Shown here in pieces: positions 21,497 to 30,977 of a stretch of DNA of 32,454 nt. Under the pieces are notes generated by a model. It made no database searches, was not told the origin of the DNA, and worked only from the letters and a program-made list of their open reading frames with translations. Source of the DNA: an uncultured Bacteroidales bacterium (GTDB lineage Bacteria > Bacteroidota > Bacteroidia > Bacteroidales > Muribaculaceae); contig CAMWNG010000017.1 of assembly GCA_947175575.1 (NCBI GenBank), forward strand, positions 1-32,454, in the 5' to 3' direction. How positions within the stretch are numbered: the stretch's first letter is position 1; the number at the start of each line of letters is the position of its first letter. Position numbers and translations under genes: made by a program.

Positions 21497-23704
21497 ATGT
21501 GTGATATGAAACTCTCCGACATAAATAAATTCAGGAATTCCACAGCACGCAAGATTCGTGACGGGCATATATTAGACGCTATCGCCGATCTCCGCGGCTT
21601 TGTATCGCCATCGACTCCATGGGACCTCCGCGAACGGCTTGACTCGTTGGATTCGAGTTATCGCGCGATGCTCGATTTTCTTACGCGCGGCATAGCCGAT
21701 CCTGACCGCAAGCGAGTGTATGATGAATTTGTCGTCGAGGCCCTCGCCATCAATGACGCACTCACACGCGCCGAGTTCCGTGCCGAAAACCCATCGCAAT
21801 ATTTCAGCCTGCTGCGCATGCAAGCCATGAGCCCGACAGGGGATATACCGGCTATAGCCGAACGCATAAAAGCTGAGGCGCTGAGACTTAATTCGGATTT
21901 TGAATCCATCAACGATCCCGACCGTACCCGTAATATTGAACAGCTCCAACGTGATTTTTTTGAACGGGTCTGGACCGCTTATCCGCTGCGACCGCAGGAC
22001 GTGCAGGCCATCGACGGATTGATGGGCGCGCCCGCAGTAGGCGAACACATCGCCGGCCTGACAGTTTCGGCCGTCTGGCTCGGACTTATGGAATATTATG
22101 ATCCAACACGATTGGTATGGCTCTTGGGCACGTACCTCACTGACAGCAGGGATAGAATCGCTCTCAGAGCTCTTGTCGGAGCAGCGCTCGCACTGTTCCG
22201 GTTCCGTTCGCGTCCATTGACCCGTAAAGTTTCCGAGGCTCTGGCTGCGGCTAAGGAATCACCGACATGGGCCTCCGATCTGGCGGCGGTAACCATCGAA
22301 CTTGTCCGCGCAGCCGATACTGTCCGCATTACGGAAAAACTGCAGAACGAAGTGTTCCCTCAACTGATGAAAATCGATCCTGAACTTCAGCAGAAGCTTG
22401 CCTCTGGCGAAATAACCCCGGAATATCTCGCTGAGGAAGGTAATCCTGAATGGGAACGCATGTTGGGAGACTCAGGGGCTGCCGACAGTCTTCGTAGCCT
22501 TATGGAACTTCAGGCTGACGGGGGCGATGTGTTCATGTCAACCTTCAGCCAGCTCAAAGGGTTCAACCTGTTCAACCATGTGTCGGGTTGGTTTATGCCG
22601 TATCATGACACTTATTCCGATGTGGCCCGGAATGATCCCGCGGGAGGACGTCTGGCCGACATGGTAGGACAGTTGGGGCTGCTGTGCGATAGCGATAAAT
22701 TTTCGGTCATGCTGGCCACGGGGATGATTCCGCGAGAGCAGGTCGAGGCAATGATCGCTGCCATGAACATGCAGATGGAACAACAGCATCAGCAGCTTTC
22801 CGAACTTGAAAAAGCATCTCCGCGCACAGCGCGCCATACCATAATCAACAAATATATAGCGGACGTCTATCGTTTTTATAAACTATACCGGCGCCGTAAC
22901 GAATTTTTCGATCCTTTTACCAAAAATCCCTTCCTGCTGCCGCTCGCATCGCTCGGTGCGGATTTCAATGATTCCGACGCGATGAAAGCCATGGCCGAGT
23001 TTTTCTTCAGTCATAAATTCTGGCCTCAGGCGGCTACCGCACTTGAACGGCTTGATTCACTGGAGGGTCCGGAGGCATCCAGATCTCAGAAATTAGGATA
23101 TGCCTACGAGTTGTCCGGAGAACTTAGCGCGGCGATTGATGCTTATTCAACCGCCGAGATGCTTGACGGTGGTTCTGTATGGACTATCAGACACCTTGCA
23201 TCCGTGCTTCGTCGTACCGGGCGCATGAAGTCTGCCGTCAGCTATTATGGACGTCTGGCCGAAGTTCTTCCTGACGACCCACAGGTTGCTTATACCTATG
23301 CATATACTCTTGCTTCTGCCGGGAAATATAAGGAAGCGGAGCAGCACTTCCATAAAGCGGCGTATCTCGACCCGGATTCCCTCAAAGTAATGCGTGGACT
23401 CGCCTGGACCATGCTTCTCAACGGCAAGGCCGACCGCGCGTCCGAACTTTACGCCACAATCATCTCCCGTGACTCCACTCCTGCCGACATCCTCAACGCC
23501 GGTCATGCAGCCCGTGCGGAGGGACGATTGGCAGATGCGATAAACCTCTATGCCAATTACGGTCGTCTGACAGATCCCGCGGATCCGGTTTCTGCACTGA
23601 TAAAGGCAATGGAGACTGACCGGTCAGACCTTAGTACGGCCGGAGTCGACACCGGTGACGACACCCTTATTCTCGAAGCAGTCAAACTTAAAATCTCAAG
23701 ATAA
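21497..23704 (+). CDS. Large tetratricopeptide-repeat protein
   Basis: The 735-residue protein lacks a signal peptide and membrane spans and is probably cytoplasmic. The N-terminal 450 residues are helical with no recognised family. Residues about 500-700 contain TPR units, for example LGYAYELSGELSAAIDAYST, YYGRLAEVLPDDPQVAYTYA and AGKYKEAEQHFHKAAYLDPD, which usually act as protein-docking surfaces. Either ATG at 21497 or ATG at 21506 (MKLSDINKF) could be the start; the longer is listed. The stop overlaps the next start by one base (TAATG), so it is very likely coupled to the DUF4293 gene. Related large TPR proteins occur in Bacteroidales, without a known role. Confidence 0.87.
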   Translation: MCDMKLSDINKFRNSTARKIRDGHILDAIADLRGFVSPSTPWDLRERLDSLDSSYRAMLDFLTRGIADPDRKRVYDEFVVEALAINDALTRAEFRAENPSQYFSLLRMQAMSPTGDIPAIAERIKAEALRLNSDFESINDPDRTRNIEQLQRDFFERVWTAYPLRPQDVQAIDGLMGAPAVGEHIAGLTVSAVWLGLMEYYDPTRLVWLLGTYLTDSRDRIALRALVGAALALFRFRSRPLTRKVSEALAAAKESPTWASDLAAVTIELVRAADTVRITEKLQNEVFPQLMKIDPELQQKLASGEITPEYLAEEGNPEWERMLGDSGAADSLRSLMELQADGGDVFMSTFSQLKGFNLFNHVSGWFMPYHDTYSDVARNDPAGGRLADMVGQLGLLCDSDKFSVMLATGMIPREQVEAMIAAMNMQMEQQHQQLSELEKASPRTARHTIINKYIADVYRFYKLYRRRNEFFDPFTKNPFLLPLASLGADFNDSDAMKAMAEFFFSHKFWPQAATALERLDSLEGPEASRSQKLGYAYELSGELSAAIDAYSTAEMLDGGSVWTIRHLASVLRRTGRMKSAVSYYGRLAEVLPDDPQVAYTYAYTLASAGKYKEAEQHFHKAAYLDPDSLKVMRGLAWTMLLNGKADRASELYATIISRDSTPADILNAGHAARAEGRLADAINLYANYGRLTDPADPVSALIKAMETDRSDLSTAGVDTGDDTLILEAVKLKISR

Positions 23705-24132
23705 TGCAAATTCAACGTATCCAGACCCTCTTTCTGCTTATTGCAGCCATATTGACGGCAATATTCTGTTTTGTCCCTTATGCGATTTACACACCTGCCG
23801 AACTTGATCCCGATTCTATGACGTCGGCGATGGTGAAAGATACCCCGGCGCTTATGGTGCTTAACCTTGTGCTTGTAGCTCTGTTGTTCTTCACGATTTT
23901 CGCGTTCCGTAATCTCAAGCAACAGATGCGTCTTACCATTCTGGCCATAGTGCTTATATGCGTGTCTATGGTCACCACCGGTTTTATAATATACGGCAGC
24001 CTGCCCAATGCTGTTCCCGTTTTGCTCGGTGGTGTCTCGCTTCTTGTGATCGCTTTGGTTTTCGCCTTGCTCGCTTACCGTGGAATGAGCCGTGATCGCA
24101 AGTTGCTCGCAAGTCTCGATCGCCTGCGCTGA
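23704..24132 (+). CDS. DUF4293 family membrane protein
   Basis: The 142-residue protein begins MQIQRIQTLFLLIAAILTAI, the signature of DUF4293, a Bacteroidota family of small inner-membrane proteins with four predicted spans (about 8-28, 55-75, 80-105 and 108-128). An extramembrane loop (about 30-50) separates the first two. The C-terminus is basic (SRDRKLLASLDRLR) and probably cytoplasmic. The function is unknown. Its ATG shares one base with the stop of the TPR gene, and a strong bidirectional terminator follows, so it ends the TetR-TPR-DUF4293 unit. Confidence 0.88.
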   Translation: MQIQRIQTLFLLIAAILTAIFCFVPYAIYTPAELDPDSMTSAMVKDTPALMVLNLVLVALLFFTIFAFRNLKQQMRLTILAIVLICVSMVTTGFIIYGSLPNAVPVLLGGVSLLVIALVFALLAYRGMSRDRKLLASLDRLR

Positions 24133-24148
24133 CGGTCTGTCTACCACG

Positions 24149-24197
24149 ATAAAAATCGACTCCCGCCGAATCAGTTTCGGCGGGAGTCGATTTTTAT
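24149..24197. terminator. Bidirectional hairpin terminator between convergent genes
   Basis: A perfect 22-bp stem (24149-24170 with 24176-24197) with a 5-base loop is bordered by A and T tracts, giving a U-run on either strand. It lies between the DUF4293 stop (+) and the zinc-ribbon protein stop (-) and should end both transcripts. Confidence 0.92.
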
Positions 24198-24215
24198 GAT
24201 GATCAGGAGTAGAAA

Positions 24216-24989
24216 TTAACCGTTATTCTGATCTTCGACACCTGCGAGGACGGGGTCGATCATGATGCGGCCGCAGTATTCGCACACGATGATTTTCTTG
24301 TGCATGCGGATTTCCATCTGGCGCTGGGGCGGGATACGGTTGAAGCAACCGCCGCACGCGTTACGCTGAACGTAAACGATTCCGAGTCCGTTACGAGCGT
24401 TCTGTCGGATGCGTTTGAATGCCTTGAGAGTGCGTTCGTCTATCTTGGGCTCAAGAGCTTTTGCCTGTGCGCGCAGGCCTTCCTCCTGTTCGCGGGTTTC
24501 ATTCACGATCTCGTCCAGTTCGGCTTGCTTTTCCTGAAGGATGTGTTCCATGTCCTGCAGCCGTTCCTGAGTGTTCTGGATGTCAGCGTGGCGGTTGTCG
24601 ATGTTGCGTTCGTAGTCGCGGATGTGTTTTTCAGCGAGTTCGATTTCGAGTTTCTGGAATTCGACTTCCTTGTGCAGCAGGTCATATTCGCGGTTGTTGC
24701 GGACATTGTCCATCTGCGTGTTGTACCGACTGATGAGCGCTTGGCAATTTTCGATTTTCTCCTTCTCGGCAGCGATGGCCTGGTTGAGACGGTCGATTTC
24801 GCCGGTGAAGTTCTGGATTCTGGTCTGAAGGCCTGCGATCTGGTCTTCGAGGTCCTTGACTTCCAGAGGCAATTCGCCGCGCACGGTCTTGATGCGGTCT
24901 ATTTCAGAAAGGATGGTCTGAAGTTCGTACAGCGATTTGAGACGGGCTTCAACGTCGAGAACGGTGTCGGATTTCTTGTCAGATGCCAT
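24216..24989 (-). CDS. Coiled-coil protein with C4 zinc ribbon (CT398/DUF164-like)
   Basis: The 257-residue protein consists of a long helical hairpin coiled coil (about 10-190) and a C-terminal zinc ribbon. The metal ligands are Cys212 and Cys215 (CGGC) and Cys236 and Cys239 (CEYC). The family is widespread in bacteria, and nucleic-acid or ribosome-related and secretion-related roles have been suggested; none is settled. Its start overlaps the end of the Nif3-like gene by 11 bases, a pairing I recall as common in Bacteroidota. The gene ends just before the bidirectional terminator. Translation probably depends on coupling to the upstream gene. Confidence 0.92.
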   Translation of the reverse strand: MASDKKSDTVLDVEARLKSLYELQTILSEIDRIKTVRGELPLEVKDLEDQIAGLQTRIQNFTGEIDRLNQAIAAEKEKIENCQALISRYNTQMDNVRNNREYDLLHKEVEFQKLEIELAEKHIRDYERNIDNRHADIQNTQERLQDMEHILQEKQAELDEIVNETREQEEGLRAQAKALEPKIDERTLKAFKRIRQNARNGLGIVYVQRNACGGCFNRIPPQRQMEIRMHKKIIVCEYCGRIMIDPVLAGVEDQNNG

Positions 24990-25794
24990 ATATGTAGTTT
25001 ATTGAATTTCGTTCTTTGGATGATTTCCAGACTGCAAAGTTAGCAAATTTTTCGGAGATAGCCTCATAAAAAATTTGTTTTGAGCAACTTTCACTCTCGA
25101 AATGTCCTATGTCAAGCAAAAAAATGCGTTTTCCGTAGTCCACGAAGTCGTGATAACGCGTGTCGGAGGTCAGATAAGCCTGACATCCGGCAGCGATAGC
25201 TTCCGGAATGAATTCGCCACCGGAGCCTCCGCAGAGTCCGATCATGCTTATTTCCTTCAAAATTTCCGGTCCTTCGGAACACCGTATTACCGGGCTGTCG
25301 AATGCGTGGCAAACGCGGCGCTGAAGCTCCTCGCGGCTCACAGGCGTTTCGAAGCGGGCGATAGCGCCGAGTCCGGTGGTGGAGTCGGATGCGCTTGGTT
25401 GCAGCGGTCTGATGAACTCGGCTCCGAGCATATCGCACATGCGCGCAGATATGCCTCCGGTTGCCGAGTCGAGTGATGTGTGCGCGGCATAGACGGTGAT
25501 TCCGGCGCGGATAGCGTCGATGACGGTCTGCTGTACCTGATCGTCGCCGGGACTTATACGTTTGAGTCCGCGGAACAGCAGGGGATGATGCGAGACGATG
25601 AGATTGCAGCCGAGCGCAACCGCTTCAGCCACAGTTTCCGGTGTAACGTCCACGCACAGCAACACGCCGGTGCATGGCCTGGAGTCGGCAGCCCCTACCT
25701 GCACCCCGGAGTTGTCCCAGGATTCCTGGAGACATTCAGGGGCGCAGGCGGTTACGGCCGCGATAATATCGGCTACGGTAGGAGCGCAGCTCAT
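24979..25794 (-). CDS. Nif3-like dinuclear metal-centre protein
   Basis: The 271-residue protein belongs to the Nif3/YbgI family, hexameric ring proteins that bind two metal ions; database names such as GTP cyclohydrolase 1 type 2 homologue are not well proven. Metal ligands are visible: His69-His70 in [10 protein letters not shown], and His231 with Glu233 in DIGHFESE near the C-terminus. The N-terminal WDNSGVQVG motif is present. The length is that of the short form without the CutA-like insertion that brings many members to about 370 residues. It overlaps aspS by four bases and the zinc-ribbon gene by 11 bases. The molecular role is unknown. Confidence 0.93.
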   Translation of the reverse strand: MSCAPTVADIIAAVTACAPECLQESWDNSGVQVGAADSRPCTGVLLCVDVTPETVAEAVALGCNLIVSHHPLLFRGLKRISPGDDQVQQTVIDAIRAGITVYAAHTSLDSATGGISARMCDMLGAEFIRPLQPSASDSTTGLGAIARFETPVSREELQRRVCHAFDSPVIRCSEGPEILKEISMIGLCGGSGGEFIPEAIAAGCQAYLTSDTRYHDFVDYGKRIFLLDIGHFESESCSKQIFYEAISEKFANFAVWKSSKERNSINYIYGI

Positions 25795-27557
25795 TTTTCC
25801 TCCTTTTCGGGAGCAAGTTCAAGACACAGTTCGTCGAGCTGCTTCTGGTCGAGTGCGGCGGGAGCGTCGAGCATCACGTCGCGGCCCGAATTGTTTTTCG
25901 GGAATGCGATGCAGTCGCGGATGGAATCGAGTCCTGCGAAAAGCGAAACCCAGCGGTCAAGACCGTATGCGAGGCCTCCATGAGGGGGTGCGCCGTATTT
26001 GAAAGCATTCATCAGGAAGCCGAACTGTTCCTGAGCTTTTTCGGGAGTGAATCCGAGGATCTCGAACATCTTGGCCTGCAGTGCAGCGTCATGGATACGG
26101 ATTGAACCACCACCCACTTCGACGCCGTTGATCACCATGTCGTAGGCATCGGCGCGCACGGCGGCGGGATCAGTGTCGAGCAGGGGGATATCCTCGTCTT
26201 TCGGATGGGTGAACGGATGATGCATAGCCATCAGGCGCTGTTCTTCATCGCTCCATTCGAACATCGGGAAATCCACAACCCATAGGCACGCGAATTTGTT
26301 TTTGTCGCGAAGACCGAGCTGGCGTCCCATTTCCAGACGCAGTTCGCAGAGCTGCTTGCGGGTGCGCATCACGTCGTCTCCGCTCATTATGAGGATGAGG
26401 TCGCCGGGTTCTGCCTGCATCTTTGCGGCAAGAGCCTTAAGCGTTTCCTGGTCGTAGAACTTGTCGACAGAAGACTTGACGGAGCCGTCTTCTGCTACGC
26501 GTGCGTAGACAAGTCCCTTGGCACCGATCTGCGGACGTTTTACGAAGTCGGTCAGGGCATCAAGCTGCTTGCGGGTGTATCCGGCGGCTCCTTTTGCGAC
26601 GATACCGCCGATGTATGCGGCGTTGTCGAACACACTGAAGCCGTGACCTTTGAGAATGTCATCCACTTCAACGAATTTCATGCCGAAACGCAAATCGGGT
26701 TTGTCGGAGCCATAATATTTCATCGCATCAGCCCAGGGCATACGAATGAACGGTTCGGTGAGTTCGATGCCGCGTATTTCTTTGAAAAGATGTTTGGCCA
26801 TGCCTTCAAAAAGTTCAAGCACATCGTTCTGCTCGATAAAACTCATCTCGCAGTCGATCTGGGTGAACTCGGGCTGACGGTCGGCGCGGAGGTCTTCGTC
26901 GCGGAAACACTTAACGATCTGGAAATACCGGTCCATACCGGAGACCATAAGCAGCTGTTTGAGAGTCTGGGGCGACTGTGGCAGAGCATAGAACTGACCC
27001 GGATTCATGCGCGAAGGCACCACGAAGTCGCGTGCGCCTTCGGGAGTGGAACCCACGAGCATCGGAGTCTCGATTTCCAGGAATCCCTTTGAATCGAGAT
27101 AACGGCGTGTTTCCATGGTCATGCGGTGGCGGAGCTCGAGATTGCGGCGCACGGGATTGCGGCGCAGATCGAGATAACGGAATTTCATGCGGAGGTCATC
27201 TCCACCGTCGCTTTCGTCCTCGATGGTGAATGGCGGTACTTCCGAAGGATTGAGCACGCGCAGGCTGTCTGCGATGATCTCGATGTCGCCGGTCGGATTT
27301 TTTGCGTTCTTTGATTCGCGTTCGGCGACAGTACCGGTGACCTGAACGACGTATTCGCGTCCGAGATGATTTGCAGCCTCATTCAGTGCGGAGTCCGATG
27401 TCTGTTCGAAAACCACTTGAGTGATTCCGTAGCGGTCGCGCAGATCAAGGAAGGTCATACCTCCCATCTTGCGCACGCGCTGTACCCAGCCGGCGAGGGT
27501 GACTTTTTTTCCGGCGTCGGCGAGACGGAGCTCGCCGCAGGTATTAGTCCTGAACAT
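25791..27557 (-). CDS. aspS: Aspartyl-tRNA synthetase
   Basis: The 588-residue class IIb synthetase charges tRNA-Asp with aspartate. The N-terminal OB-fold anticodon domain (about 1-110) contains [15 protein letters not shown] and [15 protein letters not shown]. Class II motif 2 is at [19 protein letters not shown] near residues 217-235, the bacterial GAD insertion lies at about 300-410, and motif 3 is [16 protein letters not shown] near 545. The length is normal for a bacterial-type AspRS. Whether it is discriminating or also acts on tRNA-Asn cannot be told without checking for asnS and gatCAB elsewhere. The 45-base gap after the epimerase gene contains no clear promoter. It overlaps the Nif3-like gene by four bases (ATGA). 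Confidence 0.97.
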   Translation of the reverse strand: MFRTNTCGELRLADAGKKVTLAGWVQRVRKMGGMTFLDLRDRYGITQVVFEQTSDSALNEAANHLGREYVVQVTGTVAERESKNAKNPTGDIEIIADSLRVLNPSEVPPFTIEDESDGGDDLRMKFRYLDLRRNPVRRNLELRHRMTMETRRYLDSKGFLEIETPMLVGSTPEGARDFVVPSRMNPGQFYALPQSPQTLKQLLMVSGMDRYFQIVKCFRDEDLRADRQPEFTQIDCEMSFIEQNDVLELFEGMAKHLFKEIRGIELTEPFIRMPWADAMKYYGSDKPDLRFGMKFVEVDDILKGHGFSVFDNAAYIGGIVAKGAAGYTRKQLDALTDFVKRPQIGAKGLVYARVAEDGSVKSSVDKFYDQETLKALAAKMQAEPGDLILIMSGDDVMRTRKQLCELRLEMGRQLGLRDKNKFACLWVVDFPMFEWSDEEQRLMAMHHPFTHPKDEDIPLLDTDPAAVRADAYDMVINGVEVGGGSIRIHDAALQAKMFEILGFTPEKAQEQFGFLMNAFKYGAPPHGGLAYGLDRWVSLFAGLDSIRDCIAFPKNNSGRDVMLDAPAALDQKQLDELCLELAPEKEEK

Positions 27558-27602
27558 AAGTGTTTATATATTCTGTAAATATAAATGAGTTTCTAATGAT
27601 AG

Positions 27603-28736
27603 TTATCCGAGCAGTTCCACTCCGATACCGGGACGGTCGGGAATGGTGACTTTACCGTCAACGATCTTTATGCCGTCGAAACGGTCGTTCGCGATGAGCA
27701 GGTTGCCGTCGAGGTCGGCCCAGTCCACGAGAGGCGAGAGCTGTGCTGCGGCGGTCACGGCACAGGATGTTTCGGTCATACATCCGAGCATAACTTTCAT
27801 ACCCAGTGCGCGTGCGAGGGTGGCCATTTTGTAAGCCTCGTGGAGACCGGTGCTCTTCATGAGTTTGATGTTTATGCCGTCGTAGGCTTCGGAGGCGCGT
27901 TTCACGTCGGTTATACGCTGCAGGTATTCGTCGGCGATAATCGGCAGTGGCGAGCGTTCACGCAGCCATGCCGTTTCCTCGAACATTTCTTTAGGCATCG
28001 GCTGCTCCACAAACAGACAGTTACGTTCGGCAAGCCAGTGGCACATGTCAAGAGCCTTTTCCTTGTCGGTCCAACCTTGATTGGCATCTACGCAAATCGG
28101 TGTGTCGAATTTTGCTCGGAAGGCTTCAGTGATTTCCTTGTCGTGGTCAAGTCCCATCTTGATCTTGATTACCTTGAACGGAGCACATTCGTCTATCTTG
28201 TTCTGCATCTCCACAGGGTCGGAGTCATAACTTATGGTATAAGAGGTGTTGGGAGCCTTCGCGGGGTCGAGTCCCCAGATCTTGTACCAGGGCTGGCCCA
28301 TGATTTTACCGGTGAGATCGTGCAGGGCGATGTCGACGGACGCCTTGGCCGCACGGTTGTTCGGTGCCACATTGTCAAGATAGTCGTGGATGTCCTCCAT
28401 GCGGAAGGGGTCGGCAAACTGGCCGAGGTCAAGTGAATTGAGGAATTTGCAAACAGACTCTACGTTTTCGCCGAGGTAGGGGGGCATCGAAGCTTCGCCG
28501 TAGCCGATTACTCCGTCGTATTCGATCTGCACCTGAACGTCAGGAGTCGTAGTGCGTTGCGAGCGCGCCAGATTGAACGCGTGCTTTAGTTTGAGTTCGT
28601 AGGGTTCGAATGAGAGGTTCAGACGTCCTGATCTGCCGGTTGAACGTGTAGGACTGTCAGCTGCCGAGAGGCTTATGGGAGCGGCTGCGAAGGCAAGGCC
28701 GAGAGCCGATGTTTTCAGAAAATTTCTGCGATTCAT
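27603..28736 (-). CDS. Dipeptide epimerase (L-Ala-D/L-Glu epimerase type, enolase superfamily) with Tat-like signal
   Basis: The 377-residue enzyme belongs to the muconate-lactonising subgroup of the enolase superfamily. Catalytic and metal residues are all present: Lys191 and Lys193 (KIK), Asp217 (VDANQGW), Glu244 (FVEQP), Asp269 (IADEY) and Lys291 (NIKLMKSTG). Members of this kind epimerise L-Ala-D-Glu from murein peptides, though some Bacteroidota enzymes prefer other Xaa-Glu dipeptides. The N-terminus MNRRNFLKTSALGLAFAAAP carries a twin-arginine motif and hydrophobic stretch, so the protein is probably exported folded, unlike the cytoplasmic E. coli YcjG. It follows the NlpC/P60 gene after six bases, fitting a shared task in peptidoglycan peptide use. 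Confidence 0.93.
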   Translation of the reverse strand: MNRRNFLKTSALGLAFAAAPISLSAADSPTRSTGRSGRLNLSFEPYELKLKHAFNLARSQRTTTPDVQVQIEYDGVIGYGEASMPPYLGENVESVCKFLNSLDLGQFADPFRMEDIHDYLDNVAPNNRAAKASVDIALHDLTGKIMGQPWYKIWGLDPAKAPNTSYTISYDSDPVEMQNKIDECAPFKVIKIKMGLDHDKEITEAFRAKFDTPICVDANQGWTDKEKALDMCHWLAERNCLFVEQPMPKEMFEETAWLRERSPLPIIADEYLQRITDVKRASEAYDGINIKLMKSTGLHEAYKMATLARALGMKVMLGCMTETSCAVTAAAQLSPLVDWADLDGNLLIANDRFDGIKIVDGKVTIPDRPGIGVELLG

Positions 28737-28742
28737 AGTGGA

Positions 28743-30977
28743 TTAATTAGCAATGGTTTGTGATTTAGTGTTCGTGTTGAAGAGCCATGGGTGGTCGATG
28801 GCGCGTGTTATGCCGCGGGTGCCTTCCATGCCGTGTATGCGCACAGAGTGCAGGGGCGAGTAGAGGTAGTCGGGGCTTTCGGGATCCACGCTGTTGCGCT
28901 TCACACGTCCCGAAGAGTGGATGTAGCGTCCGTCATGGTCATAAATGGCTACATGAGTGACACGACCGGTGGAAGAGTTACCGAAGAACATGAGGTCTCC
29001 GGGCTGATACTCGGGCCATTCGTCGGCTTCGAGGCGTTTGCCGGTTCGCGCTTGTTGCGAGGCGTCGCGCATCAGCACGAGCCCGTTATTCAGATAGCTT
29101 ACTTTGACCAGGCCGGAGCAATCGACGCTTTTGGCAGATGTTCCTCCCCACAGGTAGGGTGAGCCTTCCATCGAGTACGCGGTTTCGAGTATTTTATCGG
29201 AGTTGAAAGGCTGATCGGCCCATTCGTTTATAGGTGTAAGGTATTCGGAATCAACCCATCCGCGTCTCCCGTCGGGGAGTTGGATCAGTGTTCTGCCATC
29301 TGTCGGCTTGACTCCGGCTACAGCTTCTACGATAGAACCGAGCATGAGGTCGGTTACCACTTCGGTGGGCTTTTCGGTCTTAGGTGTTTGCCAGGCGCGG
29401 ATCTGCCAGAGCGAATTAACCACCATTCGACGGGGATTAGCGCGCCATGCTTCTATTTCCTCAAGTCCAAGTAGCTGTACTGAACTTGTGGGCACCCAAG
29501 CGTCATAGCCGTCGAGGGTCTGGGCGTGATACCATTCGCCACGTTGGTCCCAAATGCGCAGAGGCATTCCCATAACGGCCTGTGTGCTCATCTCGCCCGC
29601 ATGAGCTCCGCGAGTGCGCATGGATGCCACCGGTATGGTGACGAGAGCCCAACGGTCTGCCTGCGCCGGAGTCACATTGATCAGCTCCATGCGGCGAGTC
29701 CAGTCAGGATAGAAAAGATTTCCGGCAGTCGTTTCCACCTCTCCGAGCTGGGAATCGACAGTTTCGCTGCGCACGAATCGTTTGGCGGGATAGAACGGAG
29801 CGGCCACGGCCTTGTTTGCCACGAAACGGTGGGCATCTATGCCGTGGGAGTAAAATCCTGTGGCTTCGGGGCGCCCGGCGCGGGTGTATCTGCCGAAAGA
29901 GACATCGACCGGAACCCATCCTACGCCTTCGAAATATACTTCAGCCCAGTCGTGAAGGTTTTTTTCGCCCGGATGCAGCATCCAGCCGCTCTCCCAGCGT
30001 GCGGGAATTCCTAAAGTGCGCATTAGCGAGATATAGAGCAGGGAAACCTGTCCGCAATCGCCGTGACCCTCGGTGATGACATATTCAGGTATGCACTCGA
30101 TAGTGCTGTACTCGCGTGCCCCGGCCCAGGGGTAACGGTTTATTATGTAATCGTACACTCGCTCCGAGAGGCGGTAAGGATTGGTCTCGTCGCCTGCAAT
30201 TTCGGCCGCGAGTGAGTCGAGACGTATGATATGGGGCAGTTCGACAGAAGTGTACTTCCGATAAAGTTCGGATTCTTTGTCGTACGGTTTCAGGGAAGAG
30301 AGAATTTCACGTTCGGGGAAGTAGGCGCCTTTGGCAGTGAATTCGGCCACATAACGGAAATGAGCCGTGTCGCCCGGTGCTCCGGACGGTTGCTGGAAGA
30401 AGATGGTACCATGAGGAGAATTTTCGCCGCTCAAAGTATAATCGGAATGAGAAGTCTCGATAAGCCGTATATCGCTCTGACGGTCAGAGTCGAGCGGGTA
30501 GGGCATCCACACGCGCAAGGTGTCGAAAGCTATCTCCGATGTGACGGGGACATCAATGCTGAAACTGAAGCGCACCCGATGTGCTCCGCCGTCGAGATTC
30601 GTGCCTTCGCGCCAGTCAAGTACGGAATCGACATAGCTTATCCTCGCGTCTGACGCCCCGGATCCCCGCAAAGCGCGATGCGGATTTGTAGCCGGATCAA
30701 GAAGTCGCAGGTTTCCGAGAGCCTTGCGGAACACACGTAATGTGTCGCCGAACATGTGCGTTTCCACCAATCGGGTGTCAATGAGTCTTTGCAGACTGTC
30801 GCGGGTGATGCCCGGACGGTCGGCACTCAACATATCGTGAAATTGCTCAATCGTGTAAGGGAAGTCGGCTCGGGTGCGCGATGCTATGGCCGCGGCCGAG
30901 TCCGGTTCAATTGACGCTGCGTTGGCAGCCGTGGCGGCGCAAAGCAGACAAAGCGCGATTGTGTGTTTCATATTCAT
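28743..30977 (-). CDS. Secreted transglutaminase-like / SH3 / NlpC-P60 peptidase
   Basis: The 744-residue protein has a signal peptide (MNMKHTIALCLLCAATAANA). A transglutaminase-like domain (about 255-370) has a complete triad: Cys308 (HGDCGQ), His342 (LHDWAEV) and Asp358. Two SH3-like modules follow (about 440-590). The C-terminal NlpC/P60 domain (about 600-735) also has its residues: Cys620 (VDCSGLVK), His675 (VTHVAIY) and His687 (YIHSSGR). NlpC/P60 enzymes of this type cleave gamma-D-Glu-diamino acid bonds in cell-wall peptides, releasing L-Ala-D-Glu for the epimerase encoded next. The start at 30977 is chosen because it gives a four-base ATGA overlap with the CBM9-like gene and a proper signal peptide; the frame is open further upstream. 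Confidence 0.93.
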   Translation of the reverse strand: MNMKHTIALCLLCAATAANAASIEPDSAAAIASRTRADFPYTIEQFHDMLSADRPGITRDSLQRLIDTRLVETHMFGDTLRVFRKALGNLRLLDPATNPHRALRGSGASDARISYVDSVLDWREGTNLDGGAHRVRFSFSIDVPVTSEIAFDTLRVWMPYPLDSDRQSDIRLIETSHSDYTLSGENSPHGTIFFQQPSGAPGDTAHFRYVAEFTAKGAYFPEREILSSLKPYDKESELYRKYTSVELPHIIRLDSLAAEIAGDETNPYRLSERVYDYIINRYPWAGAREYSTIECIPEYVITEGHGDCGQVSLLYISLMRTLGIPARWESGWMLHPGEKNLHDWAEVYFEGVGWVPVDVSFGRYTRAGRPEATGFYSHGIDAHRFVANKAVAAPFYPAKRFVRSETVDSQLGEVETTAGNLFYPDWTRRMELINVTPAQADRWALVTIPVASMRTRGAHAGEMSTQAVMGMPLRIWDQRGEWYHAQTLDGYDAWVPTSSVQLLGLEEIEAWRANPRRMVVNSLWQIRAWQTPKTEKPTEVVTDLMLGSIVEAVAGVKPTDGRTLIQLPDGRRGWVDSEYLTPINEWADQPFNSDKILETAYSMEGSPYLWGGTSAKSVDCSGLVKVSYLNNGLVLMRDASQQARTGKRLEADEWPEYQPGDLMFFGNSSTGRVTHVAIYDHDGRYIHSSGRVKRNSVDPESPDYLYSPLHSVRIHGMEGTRGITRAIDHPWLFNTNTKSQTIAN

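Noticed and set aside
25035-25042. TAACTTTG on the minus strand as an internal promoter for the zinc-ribbon gene
   Set aside because: It lies in the Nif3-like coding sequence with no TTTG at N19-21 upstream, and the codons (Ala-Asn-Phe-Ala) explain it. Translational coupling is a sufficient account.
24300-25043. Long open frame (247 codons) on the + strand opposite the zinc-ribbon coiled-coil gene
   Set aside because: It is an antisense shadow. Glu/Lys/Gln-rich coiled-coil codons read backwards give a stop-poor, Val/Phe/Leu-rich frame, and there is no start context or family match.
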